Shown: positions 1-9,499, counted from the stretch's first letter. The stretch: DNA of 64,000 nucleotides from Candidimonas humi (GCF_019166065.1 NZ_JAHTBN010000006.1:62001-126000); one strand, 5' to 3'. Translations and numbers: made by a program. The notes: generated from the sequence alone by a model not told the origin.

Positions 1-13
1 TTTTCTTTTCCAT
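1..13 (-). CDS. possible start of a gene running off the left edge
   Basis: Reading leftwards, an ATG at 13-11 opens a frame beginning M-E-K-K. It lies 13 bases after the stop of the MaoC-like gene, with an AGAGG stretch upstream as a possible ribosome site. Only four codons are visible, so no function can be given. It would be the third gene of the CoA-transferase/MaoC operon. Confidence 0.3.
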
Positions 14-26
14 CACAGGGGCCTCT

Positions 27-479
27 TTATTCGGGTAGATTCAAGGTGTGCTGAGCGCTGGCTATGGGCTTGCCGTCCGCCCTTTCGAATTCCGCGGCGA
101 ACCGCAGCCATTTACGCCCGCGGCGTTCGAATTTTTCCGTCACCTTGCCTTTTGCCACTATTTCCGTGGTTTCATCCGCGAAAATGGGGTTATGCCAGCG
201 CCATAGCTGGTCATAAACGACGATGCCCTGAATGGGGGGATAGCGCCGATACAGCACCGCCAGCAGATATACCGAGAGGACATTCGGTGCGCATACTTTG
301 CGGCCATCCAGGACATAGCATTCGGCGTCCTGTTCGTCGATAGCCGCCAGATATTCGTCGTTGATCTCCGGGGTTATGGAAAATCTCATTTCCGGCAGAA
401 TTGCTCCCTCCTGGAAAGCCGAATAGGGCGTACCGGGCTGGTCTCCCTCACGGGGCTTGACTTCGCTTGGGCGTGTCAT
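27..479 (-). CDS. MaoC-like hotdog-fold protein
   Basis: A 150-residue protein resembling MaoC/FAS1-type hotdog dehydratases, which hydrate or dehydrate enoyl-CoA or acyl-CoA thioesters. The middle (about residues 25-100) has the family pattern of a substrate-loop region followed by a long strand (QGIVVYDQLWRWHNPIF, then the EIVAKGKV strand). The catalytic D-x-x-x-x-H pair of R-specific hydratases is not obvious, so it may be a diverged or non-catalytic hotdog protein. It starts 16 bases after the CoA-transferase gene on the same strand and is probably cotranscribed. A role in the same acyl-CoA route is inferred from position. Confidence 0.7.
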   Translation of the reverse strand: MTRPSEVKPREGDQPGTPYSAFQEGAILPEMRFSITPEINDEYLAAIDEQDAECYVLDGRKVCAPNVLSVYLLAVLYRRYPPIQGIVVYDQLWRWHNPIFADETTEIVAKGKVTEKFERRGRKWLRFAAEFERADGKPIASAQHTLNLPE

Positions 480-495
480 CTGTTTACCTCCTTGG

Positions 496-1677
496 TTAGA
501 AAATGATTTCGTCTCTCTTCAATTGAAGAAGTCTCTCTTCGCTGTACCCGCACAAGTCCTTGAGGATTGCGTCGGTATCGCCGCCCAGTTTCGGGGGGTA
601 GCCCAAGCATCGGGACTGCGAATATTTGAAAGGGTTGCCCATGAAGTCCATCGGCTGCCCCGATGCCTCATGCGTGAGGGTTTCGACCATCGACCGTAAA
701 AGCGCCAATGGTTGCCCCAGGGCTTCTTCGACGTTCAAGACGGGGGCCGCCGGAATACGTGCTTCGAACAGCTCCGCTGCCCATGCATCACGTTCTTTTT
801 TCTGGAATTCCTGGGCAAGCACCCGGGACAATTCCTCCACATTTTTTATACGGTCGGCTGCTTTGGCAAAACTCGGATCGTCACGCAGGTCGTCCCGGCC
901 TATCGCTGTGCAGAAGCGGCTCCAGAACATTTCGCCCGTCGGGGATATGGCAAGCGGCTTGCCGTCCTTGCACCGGAAAGTTTCACTCGGCGCGATCATG
1001 GGATGGCGAGACCCATGCGCAGCAGGGACTTCCTTGGACAGGAAATAATTCTGCGCCTGCCAGGTGAGCAACGCGAGCTGGCAATCGAGCAGTGAAACCT
1101 GGATTGATTTGCCTTCTCCCGTACGAAAGGCCGACAGCAAGCCGGCCAGGGTTCCCAATGCCAGATAAAGCCCCCCCGCCAGATCCGCAATCTGGTATCC
1201 GCTGCGGACCGGCTCGCCTCCCTCTTCGCCGGTAATACTCATGAAGCCGCCCATGGCCTGCACTATCAAGTCGAAGGCGGGCGCATTTGCATACGGCGGC
1301 TGGTCATGAAAGCCGATTAGCTGGCCCACGACAATTTCTTTGTTTATCGATTTCAGCGACTCGAAATCTATTCCCAGCTTCTTGGGAACATCCGGGGCAA
1401 AGCCATAAATCACCGCGTGGGATTTCCGAACCAGGTCGTGCAAGACCGCCAGGCCGTCCTGCTTCTTCAAATTCAGGGCAATGCTTTGTTTGCCCCGATT
1501 CACGGATAGGAAAAACGACGAGTCATCATGGAAAAAATGCGGCGGAATATTCCGCGACATGTCTCCTTCCAATGGCTCGACCTTGATGACTTCAGCGCCG
1601 AGTTGTGCAAGCAACTGCCCGCCGAAAGGCCCGCCGAGGACCCAGCTCAGATCCAGTATCCGGATGCCTTCGAGCAT
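496..1677 (-). CDS. CaiB/BaiF family III CoA-transferase
   Basis: 393 residues, the usual length for family III CoA-transferases, which move CoA between a carboxylic acid and an acyl-CoA through an aspartyl-CoA intermediate. The N-terminus carries the family pattern GIRILDLSWVLGGPF and GAEVIKVEPLEGD. Asp165 in QIADLAGG matches the catalytic aspartate. It is first in a leftward operon with the MaoC-like gene and divergent from an IclR regulator. Substrate cannot be read from sequence. Compared with the two CoA-transferases at 18.9-21.8 kb it is clearly divergent (for example SWVLGGPFGG instead of TRxxAGPYCA). Confidence 0.9.
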   Translation of the reverse strand: MLEGIRILDLSWVLGGPFGGQLLAQLGAEVIKVEPLEGDMSRNIPPHFFHDDSSFFLSVNRGKQSIALNLKKQDGLAVLHDLVRKSHAVIYGFAPDVPKKLGIDFESLKSINKEIVVGQLIGFHDQPPYANAPAFDLIVQAMGGFMSITGEEGGEPVRSGYQIADLAGGLYLALGTLAGLLSAFRTGEGKSIQVSLLDCQLALLTWQAQNYFLSKEVPAAHGSRHPMIAPSETFRCKDGKPLAISPTGEMFWSRFCTAIGRDDLRDDPSFAKAADRIKNVEELSRVLAQEFQKKERDAWAAELFEARIPAAPVLNVEEALGQPLALLRSMVETLTHEASGQPMDFMGNPFKYSQSRCLGYPPKLGGDTDAILKDLCGYSEERLLQLKRDEIIF

Positions 1678-1783
1678 GCTAGGACTCTCCTGTGATGAGA
1701 GGTTAATGAAGTGAAGCAGCGTGCCGTTCCCTCTTCATGGCGTTCTTGCGCCAGAGGGTATCGCGTTCGATGCCGGCGTATTA

Positions 1784-1906
1784 AATATTTCACTATATGA
1801 ATTTTTATGAGACAATAGATCATCTTGAATAGCATGTCTCTTATTCATACTATAGCTGTGGCATAGCGTTTTCAATTAACGTTACAATGCTATATAGTGG
1901 AATATT
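1784..1906. promoter_or_regulatory. divergent control region with a widely spaced inverted operator pair
   Basis: Between the CoA-transferase and IclR genes, AATATTTCACTATAT (1784-1798) recurs in inverted form as ATATAGTGGAATATT (1892-1906), 14 of 15 bases complementary. The left copy also contains the small palindrome TTCA-ctata-TGAA. Two matching sites about 108 bp apart on opposite strands in a divergent promoter region suit cooperative or looping repression by the neighbouring IclR protein. Binding is inferred. Confidence 0.55.
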
Positions 1907-1922
1907 AGATCGAGGCCATGTA

Positions 1923-2684
1923 ATGACAGCATCTGGAGAAGTAGCAGGAACCCAAGTTGTGAGGCGTATCGGCCTTTTGTTGCGTGCGATTGCCACACGC
2001 AACCGAGACGGCGTCCGGCTGGTAGATCTCGTCAAGGCGGTAGAACTGGACCAATCCACTGCCCATCGGCTTTTGAAGGCCTTGGCGGTGGAAGGCATAG
2101 TGCGCCAGGATGCCGAGTCCAAGCGCTATCATCTCGGGGCTTTGATTTATGAATGCGGCTTGGCCATCAAGCCGGAGTTCGATATCCGGCTCGCGGCAAA
2201 AAACGCGCTCAGGCGCATCGCCGCGTTTACAGAGGACACCGTATATCTGGTCGCACGGAACCAGCATGAGTCGGTCTGCCTAGACCGGATAGAAGGCAAC
2301 TATCCGGTCAAGGTACTCACCCTGGACACTGGAGGCAGGCGCCCTCTCGGTACAAACGCCTCCGGGCTGGCGATCCTGGGCTCTTTGCGGCAAGATGAAA
2401 TCGACCTCATCATTGCGCACAACGAATCGGCTTATTCCAAATACGGAGACATGAACGCGCAGCGCGTGCGACGGGAACTGGAGGCCTTCTGGCAGCGTGG
2501 CTATGTGTCCATCACCATAGCCGCGGGTACCGCGACCGTGGGACTGCCCATTCTTGCACCTGGCGGCGACCCGCTCGCAGCCATTGCCGTTGCGGCGATT
2601 GAAAGCCGTATGTCACCAGAACGACAGGAACAAATCGCGAAATTCGTGCGCAAGGAAATCGCTGGCATTGGCGTCCCCGCGTAA
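1923..2684 (+). CDS. IclR-family transcriptional regulator
   Basis: 253 residues. The N-terminal winged helix (about 10-75) reads VRRIGLLLRAIATRNRDGVRLVDLVKAVELDQSTAHRLLKAL in shortened form: a recognition helix with QSTAHRLL, typical of IclR. An effector-binding GAF-like domain follows (ALRRIAAFTEDTVYLVAR, then PLGTNASGLAILGSL). I place the start at ATG 1923 because GAGG lies 8 bases upstream; the in-frame ATG at 1887 has no ribosome site and would put coding sequence across the operator. It is divergent from the CoA-transferase operon, which it probably controls. Confidence 0.9.
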   Translation: MTASGEVAGTQVVRRIGLLLRAIATRNRDGVRLVDLVKAVELDQSTAHRLLKALAVEGIVRQDAESKRYHLGALIYECGLAIKPEFDIRLAAKNALRRIAAFTEDTVYLVARNQHESVCLDRIEGNYPVKVLTLDTGGRRPLGTNASGLAILGSLRQDEIDLIIAHNESAYSKYGDMNAQRVRRELEAFWQRGYVSITIAAGTATVGLPILAPGGDPLAAIAVAAIESRMSPERQEQIAKFVRKEIAGIGVPA

Positions 2685-2778
2685 ACCGCGGGGATATGCC
2701 ATCGAAGTCGCAGAATAGGACATGCCACTCACCGACTCGGCGCGGATGTCCGAATCGAAGCTGCCGGGCAAAGCGTAT

Positions 2779-4233
2779 TCAGTGCTTCGCCTGGCTATCG
2801 CTCGCCAGGGCCAGGTGATCGGCCGACCAGCCGCCGCCCAAGTCGCCGATCAGCGAAACCGTATCGAGCAGGCGCTGCTGGTGCACGCTCAGGGCGGCTT
2901 GCTCGGTGCTCAGTTGGGTTGCCTGGGCGACTGCGACCGTGGTGAAGTCGGTCGTACCGGCCGCATATTCGTTGCGGGCGATCTCGGTGGCGCGCCTGGC
3001 GTCCTGCACGGCGCCGTCGAGCACTTCGGCCCGCTGGGCAAGGATGCGCAGGCCCGCCAAGTCGTCCTCGACGTTCCGGAACGCGGTGAGGACCGTGCCG
3101 CGATAGTTCGCCACTGCGGCTTCGTATTCGGCCTTGGCGGCGGCGACCCGGCCGTGGCGCGCGCCGCCTTCGAACAAGGTGACGCCCAGGTCGGCCCCCA
3201 GCGACCAGACATGGTTGGCGATGTTCAGCAGCCCGGCAATCGGCGATTGCGTAAAGCCGTCGGCCGCCGACAGTGACAGATTGGGGTAGTACGCCGCCAC
3301 GGCGACGCCGATCGCGGCGTTTTGCGCGGCCATCTGGCGCTCGGCGATAGCGATATCGGGACGGCGCTGCAGCAGCGTCGAGGGCACGCCCACCGGAACA
3401 TTCGGCAATGCGGGCAGCGCCGTGCTGTGCGGGATGTCGAGCTCTTCGGGGTTCTTGCCGACCAGTACGGCGATCGCATGCACGTACTGGGCGCGGGCAA
3501 CGCCCAGGGCGATCAGGCTGGCCTGCGCGTTCTTGAGCTGCACGCGCGCGCTGATCACATCCGAGGGCGGCGCGGTGCCGGCCTCGCCCTGGTCGGTCAC
3601 TACGCGCAGGGATTCGCGATAAGCGTCCACCGTCTTTTGCAACAGGTCGATATTGGCATCGGTGATGCGCAATTCGATCAACGCGGTCGCAAGTGCGATC
3701 TGCTCGGACAAAGTGGCATTGGCCAGCGTCGCGGCGCTCGCCTGAGCATTGGCCTTGTTCTCTTCCACGCTGCGGCGCACGCCGCCCCAGAGGTCCGGCG
3801 CCCAGCTCACTGCGCCTTCGATCGACCCGGAATTCACTACGGACGGGCCATTGCCCCCGCTGCGGCTCGATGTGCTGTTACTGCGCTGCCGGGAAACAGA
3901 GCTGGAAAGGCCTATGGTGGGGAACAGCGCGCTGCGCGCCACCTTGACTTCGGCCAAGGCCGCCTGGTAGTTGGCGTAGCTCTGCGCCACCGTCTGGTTC
4001 GAGACGGCCACTTGCGGCTCCAGCTCGTCCAGCAGCGGGTCGCCGAAAGCCGTCCACCAAGCGCCCTTGGGCGCCGCCGCCGAGGCCGGCGTGGCCTGGG
4101 TCCAGCCCGGCAGCTCTTTGTAGTGCGCCGGTGTGGCCACTTGCGGGCGTTGATAATCGGGACCAACCGTACAGCCTCCGAGCGCCAAGGCCAGTGCAAA
4201 TGCGAGCGGCGCGCAGCAGATCTTCGTCTTCAT
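2779..4233 (-). CDS. RND efflux outer-membrane factor lipoprotein (NodT/OprM type)
   Basis: 484 residues, forming the outer-membrane channel of a tripartite RND pump. The start at ATG 4233 gives a lipoprotein signal MKTKICCAPLAFALALALGG-C with lipidated Cys21, followed by VGPDYQRP, the hallmark of this family. Two OEP repeats follow; RRPDIAIAERQMAAQNAAIGVAVAA is the conserved motif of the second (shown across its length only in part: RRPDI...A.IGVA). Reading upstream of 4233 adds 61 residues without a signal and is rejected. It lies on the opposite strand from marR, the adaptor and the pump, with a shared control region between. Confidence 0.92.
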   Translation of the reverse strand: MKTKICCAPLAFALALALGGCTVGPDYQRPQVATPAHYKELPGWTQATPASAAAPKGAWWTAFGDPLLDELEPQVAVSNQTVAQSYANYQAALAEVKVARSALFPTIGLSSSVSRQRSNSTSSRSGGNGPSVVNSGSIEGAVSWAPDLWGGVRRSVEENKANAQASAATLANATLSEQIALATALIELRITDANIDLLQKTVDAYRESLRVVTDQGEAGTAPPSDVISARVQLKNAQASLIALGVARAQYVHAIAVLVGKNPEELDIPHSTALPALPNVPVGVPSTLLQRRPDIAIAERQMAAQNAAIGVAVAAYYPNLSLSAADGFTQSPIAGLLNIANHVWSLGADLGVTLFEGGARHGRVAAAKAEYEAAVANYRGTVLTAFRNVEDDLAGLRILAQRAEVLDGAVQDARRATEIARNEYAAGTTDFTTVAVAQATQLSTEQAALSVHQQRLLDTVSLIGDLGGGWSADHLALASDSQAKH

Positions 4234-4420
4234 GAAATCGTATCCAGGGGATGCTGTGGCCCATGCATAAGCCACAGGCAGAACCTTGCGTTCGCAGGCG
4301 AGCGCCCGGATGCGCCCTGTACAACCTGGACTCGTGCGCTGCCTACCAGCATCTTGTTTCGCGGCGGGATAGTAAATGTAGAAACGGGGAAGTCCCGCGT
4401 GGGAACTAGCATCCAAACCG

Positions 4421-4466
4421 ACCGGTCAAAATCGACTTGACCGGTATACAAAGTGCTTAATATACT
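4421..4466 (+). promoter_or_regulatory. marR promoter overlapped by a perfect palindrome
   Basis: ACCGGTCAA (4421-4429) and TTGACCGGT (4437-4445) form a perfect 9-bp inverted repeat with a 7-bp spacer. TTGACC of the right arm (4437-4442) doubles as a -35 element, followed after 18 bp by TATACT (4461-4466) as -10, 36 bp before the marR start. A dimeric repressor bound here would block the promoter. MarR autoregulation, with control of the divergent outer-membrane gene, is the simplest reading. Confidence 0.65.
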
Positions 4467-4501
4467 AACATTTCATTGGTTAAATATCTATCAGCTAAGC
4501 A

Positions 4502-5017
4502 ATGAGCGATCTGGCGCTACATATGCAGAAGATGGAGGCCAGCCTGAACCTCGTCTCTCGCAATGTGGCGGATTTCCCATTGCAAGATGCGGCGCTGGGC
4601 GGTTGGCTGAATCTGGTTGCAGGCGGGCTGGCCGATTTGTCGAATGCGACATTGGGCCCCTACGGCATGCACCAAAGCGACTTTCGCGCGCTGGTATATC
4701 TGTTTGTCAATGCCGACAATCCTGTTTTTCCAAATGAGCTATCCGCTTATCTTGCGCAGACTCCGGCTAACGTCACCCGCATTGCGAACCTGCTCGTCAA
4801 GCGCGGGCTGGCAATGCGCAACAACTGCACCAAGGACCGGCGCCGGGTCGAATTGAGAATCACGCACAATGGCCGCCAATTCGTTCTCAAGCTTATGCCC
4901 CAATTCCTGCCGCGCTTGCGCAAGGCATTTTCCTGCTTCAGCGATACAGACAAGCACGAACTGCAACGCCTGCTGCAGCGGCTCGCCGAATCAATGGATA
5001 CCGTGATTGGCTCCTGA
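4502..5017 (+). CDS. MarR-family transcriptional regulator
   Basis: 171 residues. The central winged helix (about 60-135) includes ELSAYLAQTPANVTRIANLLVKRGLAMR in outline (a recognition helix around PANVTRIANLLVKRGL) and the wing NCTKDRRRVELRITHNGR, the classic MarR DxRxxxLxLTxxG pattern. It sits between the divergent outer-membrane factor and the adaptor/pump genes, so it is the probable local repressor of the RND system. Transcription could run on into the adaptor gene, 90 bp downstream. A palindrome overlaps its own promoter. Confidence 0.9.
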   Translation: MSDLALHMQKMEASLNLVSRNVADFPLQDAALGGWLNLVAGGLADLSNATLGPYGMHQSDFRALVYLFVNADNPVFPNELSAYLAQTPANVTRIANLLVKRGLAMRNNCTKDRRRVELRITHNGRQFVLKLMPQFLPRLRKAFSCFSDTDKHELQRLLQRLAESMDTVIGS

Positions 5018-5107
5018 GACGGACACGACACCCCACGCCGCCGACCTGAGCCAGTCACCCAGGCACTCTTGCCGAGCGGTCGGCCACACAATGACTTCAT
5101 AACCCCC

Positions 5108-6298
5108 ATGAAAAATTTTGCTTTACGCGCAGCCCCATTGTGTCTGGCGCTGCTGTTGACGGCCTGCGGCAAAAGCGGGAACCAGGCACCGGCGGCAACG
5201 CCGCCGATGGTAGGCGTGGTGACCGCACAGCCCGAGAGCACGCCGCTCGTCAAGAACCTGGTAGGCCGCTTGTCGGCGTTTCGCAGCGCCGACGTGAACG
5301 CCCGGGTCGCGGGCGTCCTGCTCAAGCGCGCCTATGTCGAAGGCAGCGAGGTAAAGAAGGGCCAGTTGCTGTTCGAGATCGACCCGGCCCCCCTCAAGGC
5401 GGCGCTGGCCAGCGCCCAGGCGCAACTGGCGAAAGACCAGGCGATCCTCGGCCAGTCGCGGGCGGACTTCGCCCGCTACCAGCGGCTGCACCAGCAAAAG
5501 TCGATAGCCGAACAGACCTACACCGACCAGAAGTTCCTGGTGCAGCAAAACGAAGCAACGGTCAAGGCAGACCAGGCCAGCGTGCAAACCGCGCGCATCA
5601 ACCTGGGCTATGCCTATGTCACGTCGCCCATAGACGGTCGCGCCGGCCAGCAGCAGGTCACTGAAGGCGCTCTCGTGGGGCAAGGTTCCGCGACCCTGCT
5701 CACCACGGTAAGCCAACTGGATCCGCTGTATGTCAATTTCACCATCGGCGTGAATGATCTCAACGAGCTGCAAACGGCCGCCGAACGTGGCGACATCCAG
5801 CTCGCCGAGCCCAACAAGACCACCGTCAAGATCACGCTGCCGGACGGCACGCCCTATTCCGAGTCGGGCACGGTGGACTTTTCCGCCCCCACGGTCGATC
5901 CGTCCACGGGGTCGATCACCTTGCGCGCGCTGTTGCCCAACCCCAAGTTCAGGCTGCTGCCGGGCACTTACGTGACCCTGAAAATGGCGATGGGGGTACG
6001 CCACAATGCGTTCCTGATCCCGCAAGCCGCCGTGCAGCGCGACATCACCGGCACCTACGTATTGGTGGTCGGCAAGGACGGAACGGTCGCGCACCGCAAC
6101 GTGACCACCGACGGCACTCACGGGGTCGATTGGGTCATCACTTCCGGCCTGAATGCGGGCGACCCGGTGATCGTGTCCGGATTGCAGACGGTGCAGATAG
6201 GCGGGAAAGCCAAGACCGAACCCTGGCAGCCTCCGTCGTCGGCCGCAAAAGCCAAGGGCGCCGCTGGCGCATCCGCCACAGCCTCCGGCAGCAAGTAA
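5108..6298 (+). CDS. RND efflux periplasmic adaptor (MexA/AcrA type)
   Basis: 396 residues, the HlyD/AcrA-type membrane fusion protein linking pump and outer-membrane channel. Starting at ATG 5108 gives a lipoprotein signal ending LLLTA-C20, so it is anchored in the inner membrane. Then come the lipoyl half-motif around VNARVAGVLLKRAYVEGSEV, an alpha-hairpin (LKAALASAQAQLAKDQ...), and the second lipoyl/beta-barrel part (YAYVTSPIDGRAG). The in-frame codon at 5069 would precede the signal peptide and is not used. The pump gene begins 12 bp downstream, so the two are cotranscribed. Confidence 0.94.
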   Translation: MKNFALRAAPLCLALLLTACGKSGNQAPAATPPMVGVVTAQPESTPLVKNLVGRLSAFRSADVNARVAGVLLKRAYVEGSEVKKGQLLFEIDPAPLKAALASAQAQLAKDQAILGQSRADFARYQRLHQQKSIAEQTYTDQKFLVQQNEATVKADQASVQTARINLGYAYVTSPIDGRAGQQQVTEGALVGQGSATLLTTVSQLDPLYVNFTIGVNDLNELQTAAERGDIQLAEPNKTTVKITLPDGTPYSESGTVDFSAPTVDPSTGSITLRALLPNPKFRLLPGTYVTLKMAMGVRHNAFLIPQAAVQRDITGTYVLVVGKDGTVAHRNVTTDGTHGVDWVITSGLNAGDPVIVSGLQTVQIGGKAKTEPWQPPSSAAKAKGAAGASATASGSK

Positions 6299-6310
6299 CG
6301 GGATTTCCGC

Positions 6311-9300
6311 ATGTCGAATTTCTTTATCGATCGACCCATTTTTGCGTGGGTGATCGCGATTCTGATCACTCTGGGCGGCGTGCTCGCGATCGACAACCTC
6401 GGCGTCCAGTCATACCCGAACATCGCGCCGCCGCAGGTTTCGATCGTCGCCCACTACCCCGGCGCAAGCTCCAGCACGGCCGAGGGCTCGGTGACCCAGG
6501 TGATCGAGCAGCAGCTCACCGGCATCGACAACCTGCTGTATTTCAACTCGTCCACGAGTTCCAGCGGCCGCGTGGCGATCACGCTGACCTTCAAGCCCGG
6601 CACCGACCCCGACATCGCTGCGATGCAGACGCAGAACCAGGTCACGCGCGCCGAACCACGCTTGCCGCCGGCAGTGCTTTCGCAGGGCATCATCGTCGCT
6701 AAGGCCAACCCCGACACGCTGATGGCCATTGCGCTGAGTTCGAGCGACCCCACCATCGGCCGGGACCGCCTCAACGACATCGTCGCTTCGCAGGTGCTGA
6801 ACCCGATCTCGCGCATACCCGGCGTCGGCACCACGAACCAGTTCGGCGCCGAATACGCCATGCGGATCTGGCTGAACCCGGAAAAAATGCACGGCTACGG
6901 CCTGTCGGCAACCGACGTGATCAACGCGCTGGAAGCGCAGAACATCCAGGTGGCGGCCGGTACGCTGGGCGCCGACCCTGCGGTCAAGGGCTGGGGTTTC
7001 ACCGCCAACGTGGCCGGCGAAGGCCTGTTCTCGACGCCGCAGCAGTTCCTCGGCATCATCCTGCGCGCCAACGCCGATGGCACCGTGGTGAAACTCGGAG
7101 ATATCGCGACCGCGGACTTCGGGCCGCAAGGCTATGGCTTCAACACCCTCTACGACGGCAAGCCGGTCGGCGCATTCGCGATCCAGACCCTGCCCGGCGC
7201 CAACGGCCTGGCCGTCGCAAAGGCGGTGCGCGCCGAGATGGCGAAGCTGCAGGTGGGCTTCCCGGAAGGGGTGACCTGGTCCGTTCCCTACGACACCACG
7301 ACCTTCATCACGATCTCGATCCACGATGTGCTGGTCACCCTGGTCGAAGCCCTGGTGCTGGTGTTCCTGGTGATGCTGGTTTTCCTCCAGAACTTCCGCG
7401 CCACCATTATCCCGGCCATCGTGATTCCCGTGGCGCTGCTCGGGGCGTTCATCGGCATGGACGCGCTCGGATTCTCGGTGAACCAGCTCAGCCTGTTCGG
7501 CATGGTGATGGCTATCGGCATCGTCGTGGACGATGCGATCGTGGTGATCGAGAACATCGAGCGCATCATGACCGAGCAAGGCCTTTCGCCCAAAGAGGCC
7601 GCGCGCAAAGGCATGAGGGAAATCTCGGGCGCCGTGGTCGCCATCACGGCCGTGCTGCTGGCGGTGTTCGTGCCCTCGGCCTTGCAGACAGGCTCGACCG
7701 GGATCATCTATCGTCAATTCGCCCTGACGATCGCGGTATCGATGTTCTTCTCGGCGTTCCTCGCCCTGACCTTCACACCGGCCCTCTGCGCGAAATACCT
7801 GCAGCCGGAACACGAACGCAAAAAGAACTTTTTGTTCCGCAAGTTCAACGACATATTCGACTGGACGCACAACACCTATGTCGGTCATGTGACGCACGCC
7901 GTGCGCCACGCCCCGCGCTGGATGATGGTGTTCGTCCTGGTAGTGGTGATGTCGGGCTTTCTCTACGTCAAATTGCCGGGCAGTTTCATACCGCAGGAAG
8001 ACCAGGGCTACTTGCTGGCCATGGTGCAGTTGCCGCCGGGCGCCACCAAGCAGCGCAGCGAAGCGGTAATGAGCCAGATATGGAACACGCTCAAGAAAGA
8101 CCCCGAGATCGAGCACATGATGCAGATCATCGGCTTCAGCCCCGTGGGCTCGGGCGAAAACAACGGCATGGCCTTCATACAGCTGACAGACTGGGAAAAG
8201 CGCAGCCTGTCAGCGGAACAACTGATTCCAAAGCTGAATGCGCAACTGCATAAAACCATCCGCGACGCGTCCATCGTCGTCGTCAACCTGCCCACGGTGC
8301 ATGGCCTCGGCCAGTTCGGCGGCTTCGACATGTACCTGGAAGACACGGGCGGCCTGGGGCGTACTGCGCTCGACCAGGCGCTGAAAACCGTACAGGCCAA
8401 GGCCAAGGATAACAAGATACTGGTCAATGTGCGGGCCAACCAGTTGCCGCCGGCGCCGCAACTCGATTTCAAGATCGACCGCGTACAGGCAGCCTCGATG
8501 GGGCTTTCGGCGACCGACGTGGCCAATGCTGCCAGCCTGATGCTCGCCCCCACCCAGGTCGGCCAGATGTTCGCCGAAGGGCGCGTCAAGTTCGTGATGC
8601 TGCAGGCCGATGCGCCCTACCGCATGAGCCGCTCGGCGTTCAACGATTTCTACACGCCCAGCAGCACGCAGAAGAACGCGGACGGCACCCCGGCGATGAT
8701 TCCGATTTCCAGCGTCATCAATAGCCATTGGGATCTGGTCTCGCCTTCGCTGTCGCGTTTCAACGGCAACCCGGCGATCGAAGTCGTGGGCGACGCCGCC
8801 CCCGGCTACGCCTCGGGCGAGGCGATGGACGAAATGCAGAAAATCGTGATGAACGACCTGCCGCACGGCTTCAGTTTCGACTGGGCGGGCGAGTCGTTCC
8901 AGGAAGTGGCGTCCAGCAGCGGCTCAACCATGCTGATGGCCCTGTCCATCCTGGTGGTGTTCCTGGCGCTGGCCGCCCTTTATGAAAGCTGGTCGGTGCC
9001 CATCGCGGTGCTGCTGATCGTGCCGCTCACGCTGCTGGGCACGGTGCTGTTCACGATGGGGCGCGGGCTTTCCAACGACGTGTTCTTCAAGATCGGCCTG
9101 GTGACCGTGATCGGCCTGGCCGCCAAGAACGCCATCCTGATCATCGAGTACGCCGTCGCGGCACAGGCGGAAGGCAAGACCTTGCGCGAAGCGATCCTGA
9201 CCGCGGCCCGGCTGCGCTTCCGCCCCATCCTGATGACTTCGTTCGCCTTCATTCTCGGCGTGTTCCCGCTCTTCATCTCCACCGGCGCCGGTGCCAACGC

Positions 9301-9466
9301 GCGCCACGCCATCGGTACCGGCGTGATCGGCGGCATGCTGTTCGCCACGATTTTCGGGCTGCTGCTGATCCCGGTGTTCTTCGTGGTCGTGCGGCGCATA
9401 GCGGGCGACAAGCTCGACGGGACGCACGCGGCAAAAGACAAGCCACCGGAGACGCATCCGTCCTAG
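6311..9466 (+). CDS. RND efflux pump, HAE1 family (MexB/AcrB type)
   Basis: 1051 residues, full length for an HAE1 drug/proton antiporter. It begins NFFIDRPIFAWVIAI as AcrB-type pumps do. The proton-relay aspartates are present in GIVVDDAIVVIENIERI and the relay lysine in GLAAKNAILIIEYA. Two large periplasmic loops lie between TM1-2 and TM7-8. It would export hydrophobic or amphipathic compounds with the adaptor upstream and the outer-membrane factor encoded at 2779-4233. A strong terminator follows. Confidence 0.96.
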   Translation: MSNFFIDRPIFAWVIAILITLGGVLAIDNLGVQSYPNIAPPQVSIVAHYPGASSSTAEGSVTQVIEQQLTGIDNLLYFNSSTSSSGRVAITLTFKPGTDPDIAAMQTQNQVTRAEPRLPPAVLSQGIIVAKANPDTLMAIALSSSDPTIGRDRLNDIVASQVLNPISRIPGVGTTNQFGAEYAMRIWLNPEKMHGYGLSATDVINALEAQNIQVAAGTLGADPAVKGWGFTANVAGEGLFSTPQQFLGIILRANADGTVVKLGDIATADFGPQGYGFNTLYDGKPVGAFAIQTLPGANGLAVAKAVRAEMAKLQVGFPEGVTWSVPYDTTTFITISIHDVLVTLVEALVLVFLVMLVFLQNFRATIIPAIVIPVALLGAFIGMDALGFSVNQLSLFGMVMAIGIVVDDAIVVIENIERIMTEQGLSPKEAARKGMREISGAVVAITAVLLAVFVPSALQTGSTGIIYRQFALTIAVSMFFSAFLALTFTPALCAKYLQPEHERKKNFLFRKFNDIFDWTHNTYVGHVTHAVRHAPRWMMVFVLVVVMSGFLYVKLPGSFIPQEDQGYLLAMVQLPPGATKQRSEAVMSQIWNTLKKDPEIEHMMQIIGFSPVGSGENNGMAFIQLTDWEKRSLSAEQLIPKLNAQLHKTIRDASIVVVNLPTVHGLGQFGGFDMYLEDTGGLGRTALDQALKTVQAKAKDNKILVNVRANQLPPAPQLDFKIDRVQAASMGLSATDVANAASLMLAPTQVGQMFAEGRVKFVMLQADAPYRMSRSAFNDFYTPSSTQKNADGTPAMIPISSVINSHWDLVSPSLSRFNGNPAIEVVGDAAPGYASGEAMDEMQKIVMNDLPHGFSFDWAGESFQEVASSSGSTMLMALSILVVFLALAALYESWSVPIAVLLIVPLTLLGTVLFTMGRGLSNDVFFKIGLVTVIGLAAKNAILIIEYAVAAQAEGKTLREAILTAARLRFRPILMTSFAFILGVFPLFISTGAGANARHAIGTGVIGGMLFATIFGLLLIPVFFVVVRRIAGDKLDGTHAAKDKPPETHPS

Positions 9467-9499
9467 CGCAGTCGCCGGCTAGACGGTTTGTCTACAAGC

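Noticed and set aside
6410-8116. A 568-residue open frame opposite the RND pump
   Set aside because: Complement of a well-supported HAE1 pump; composition is typical antisense.
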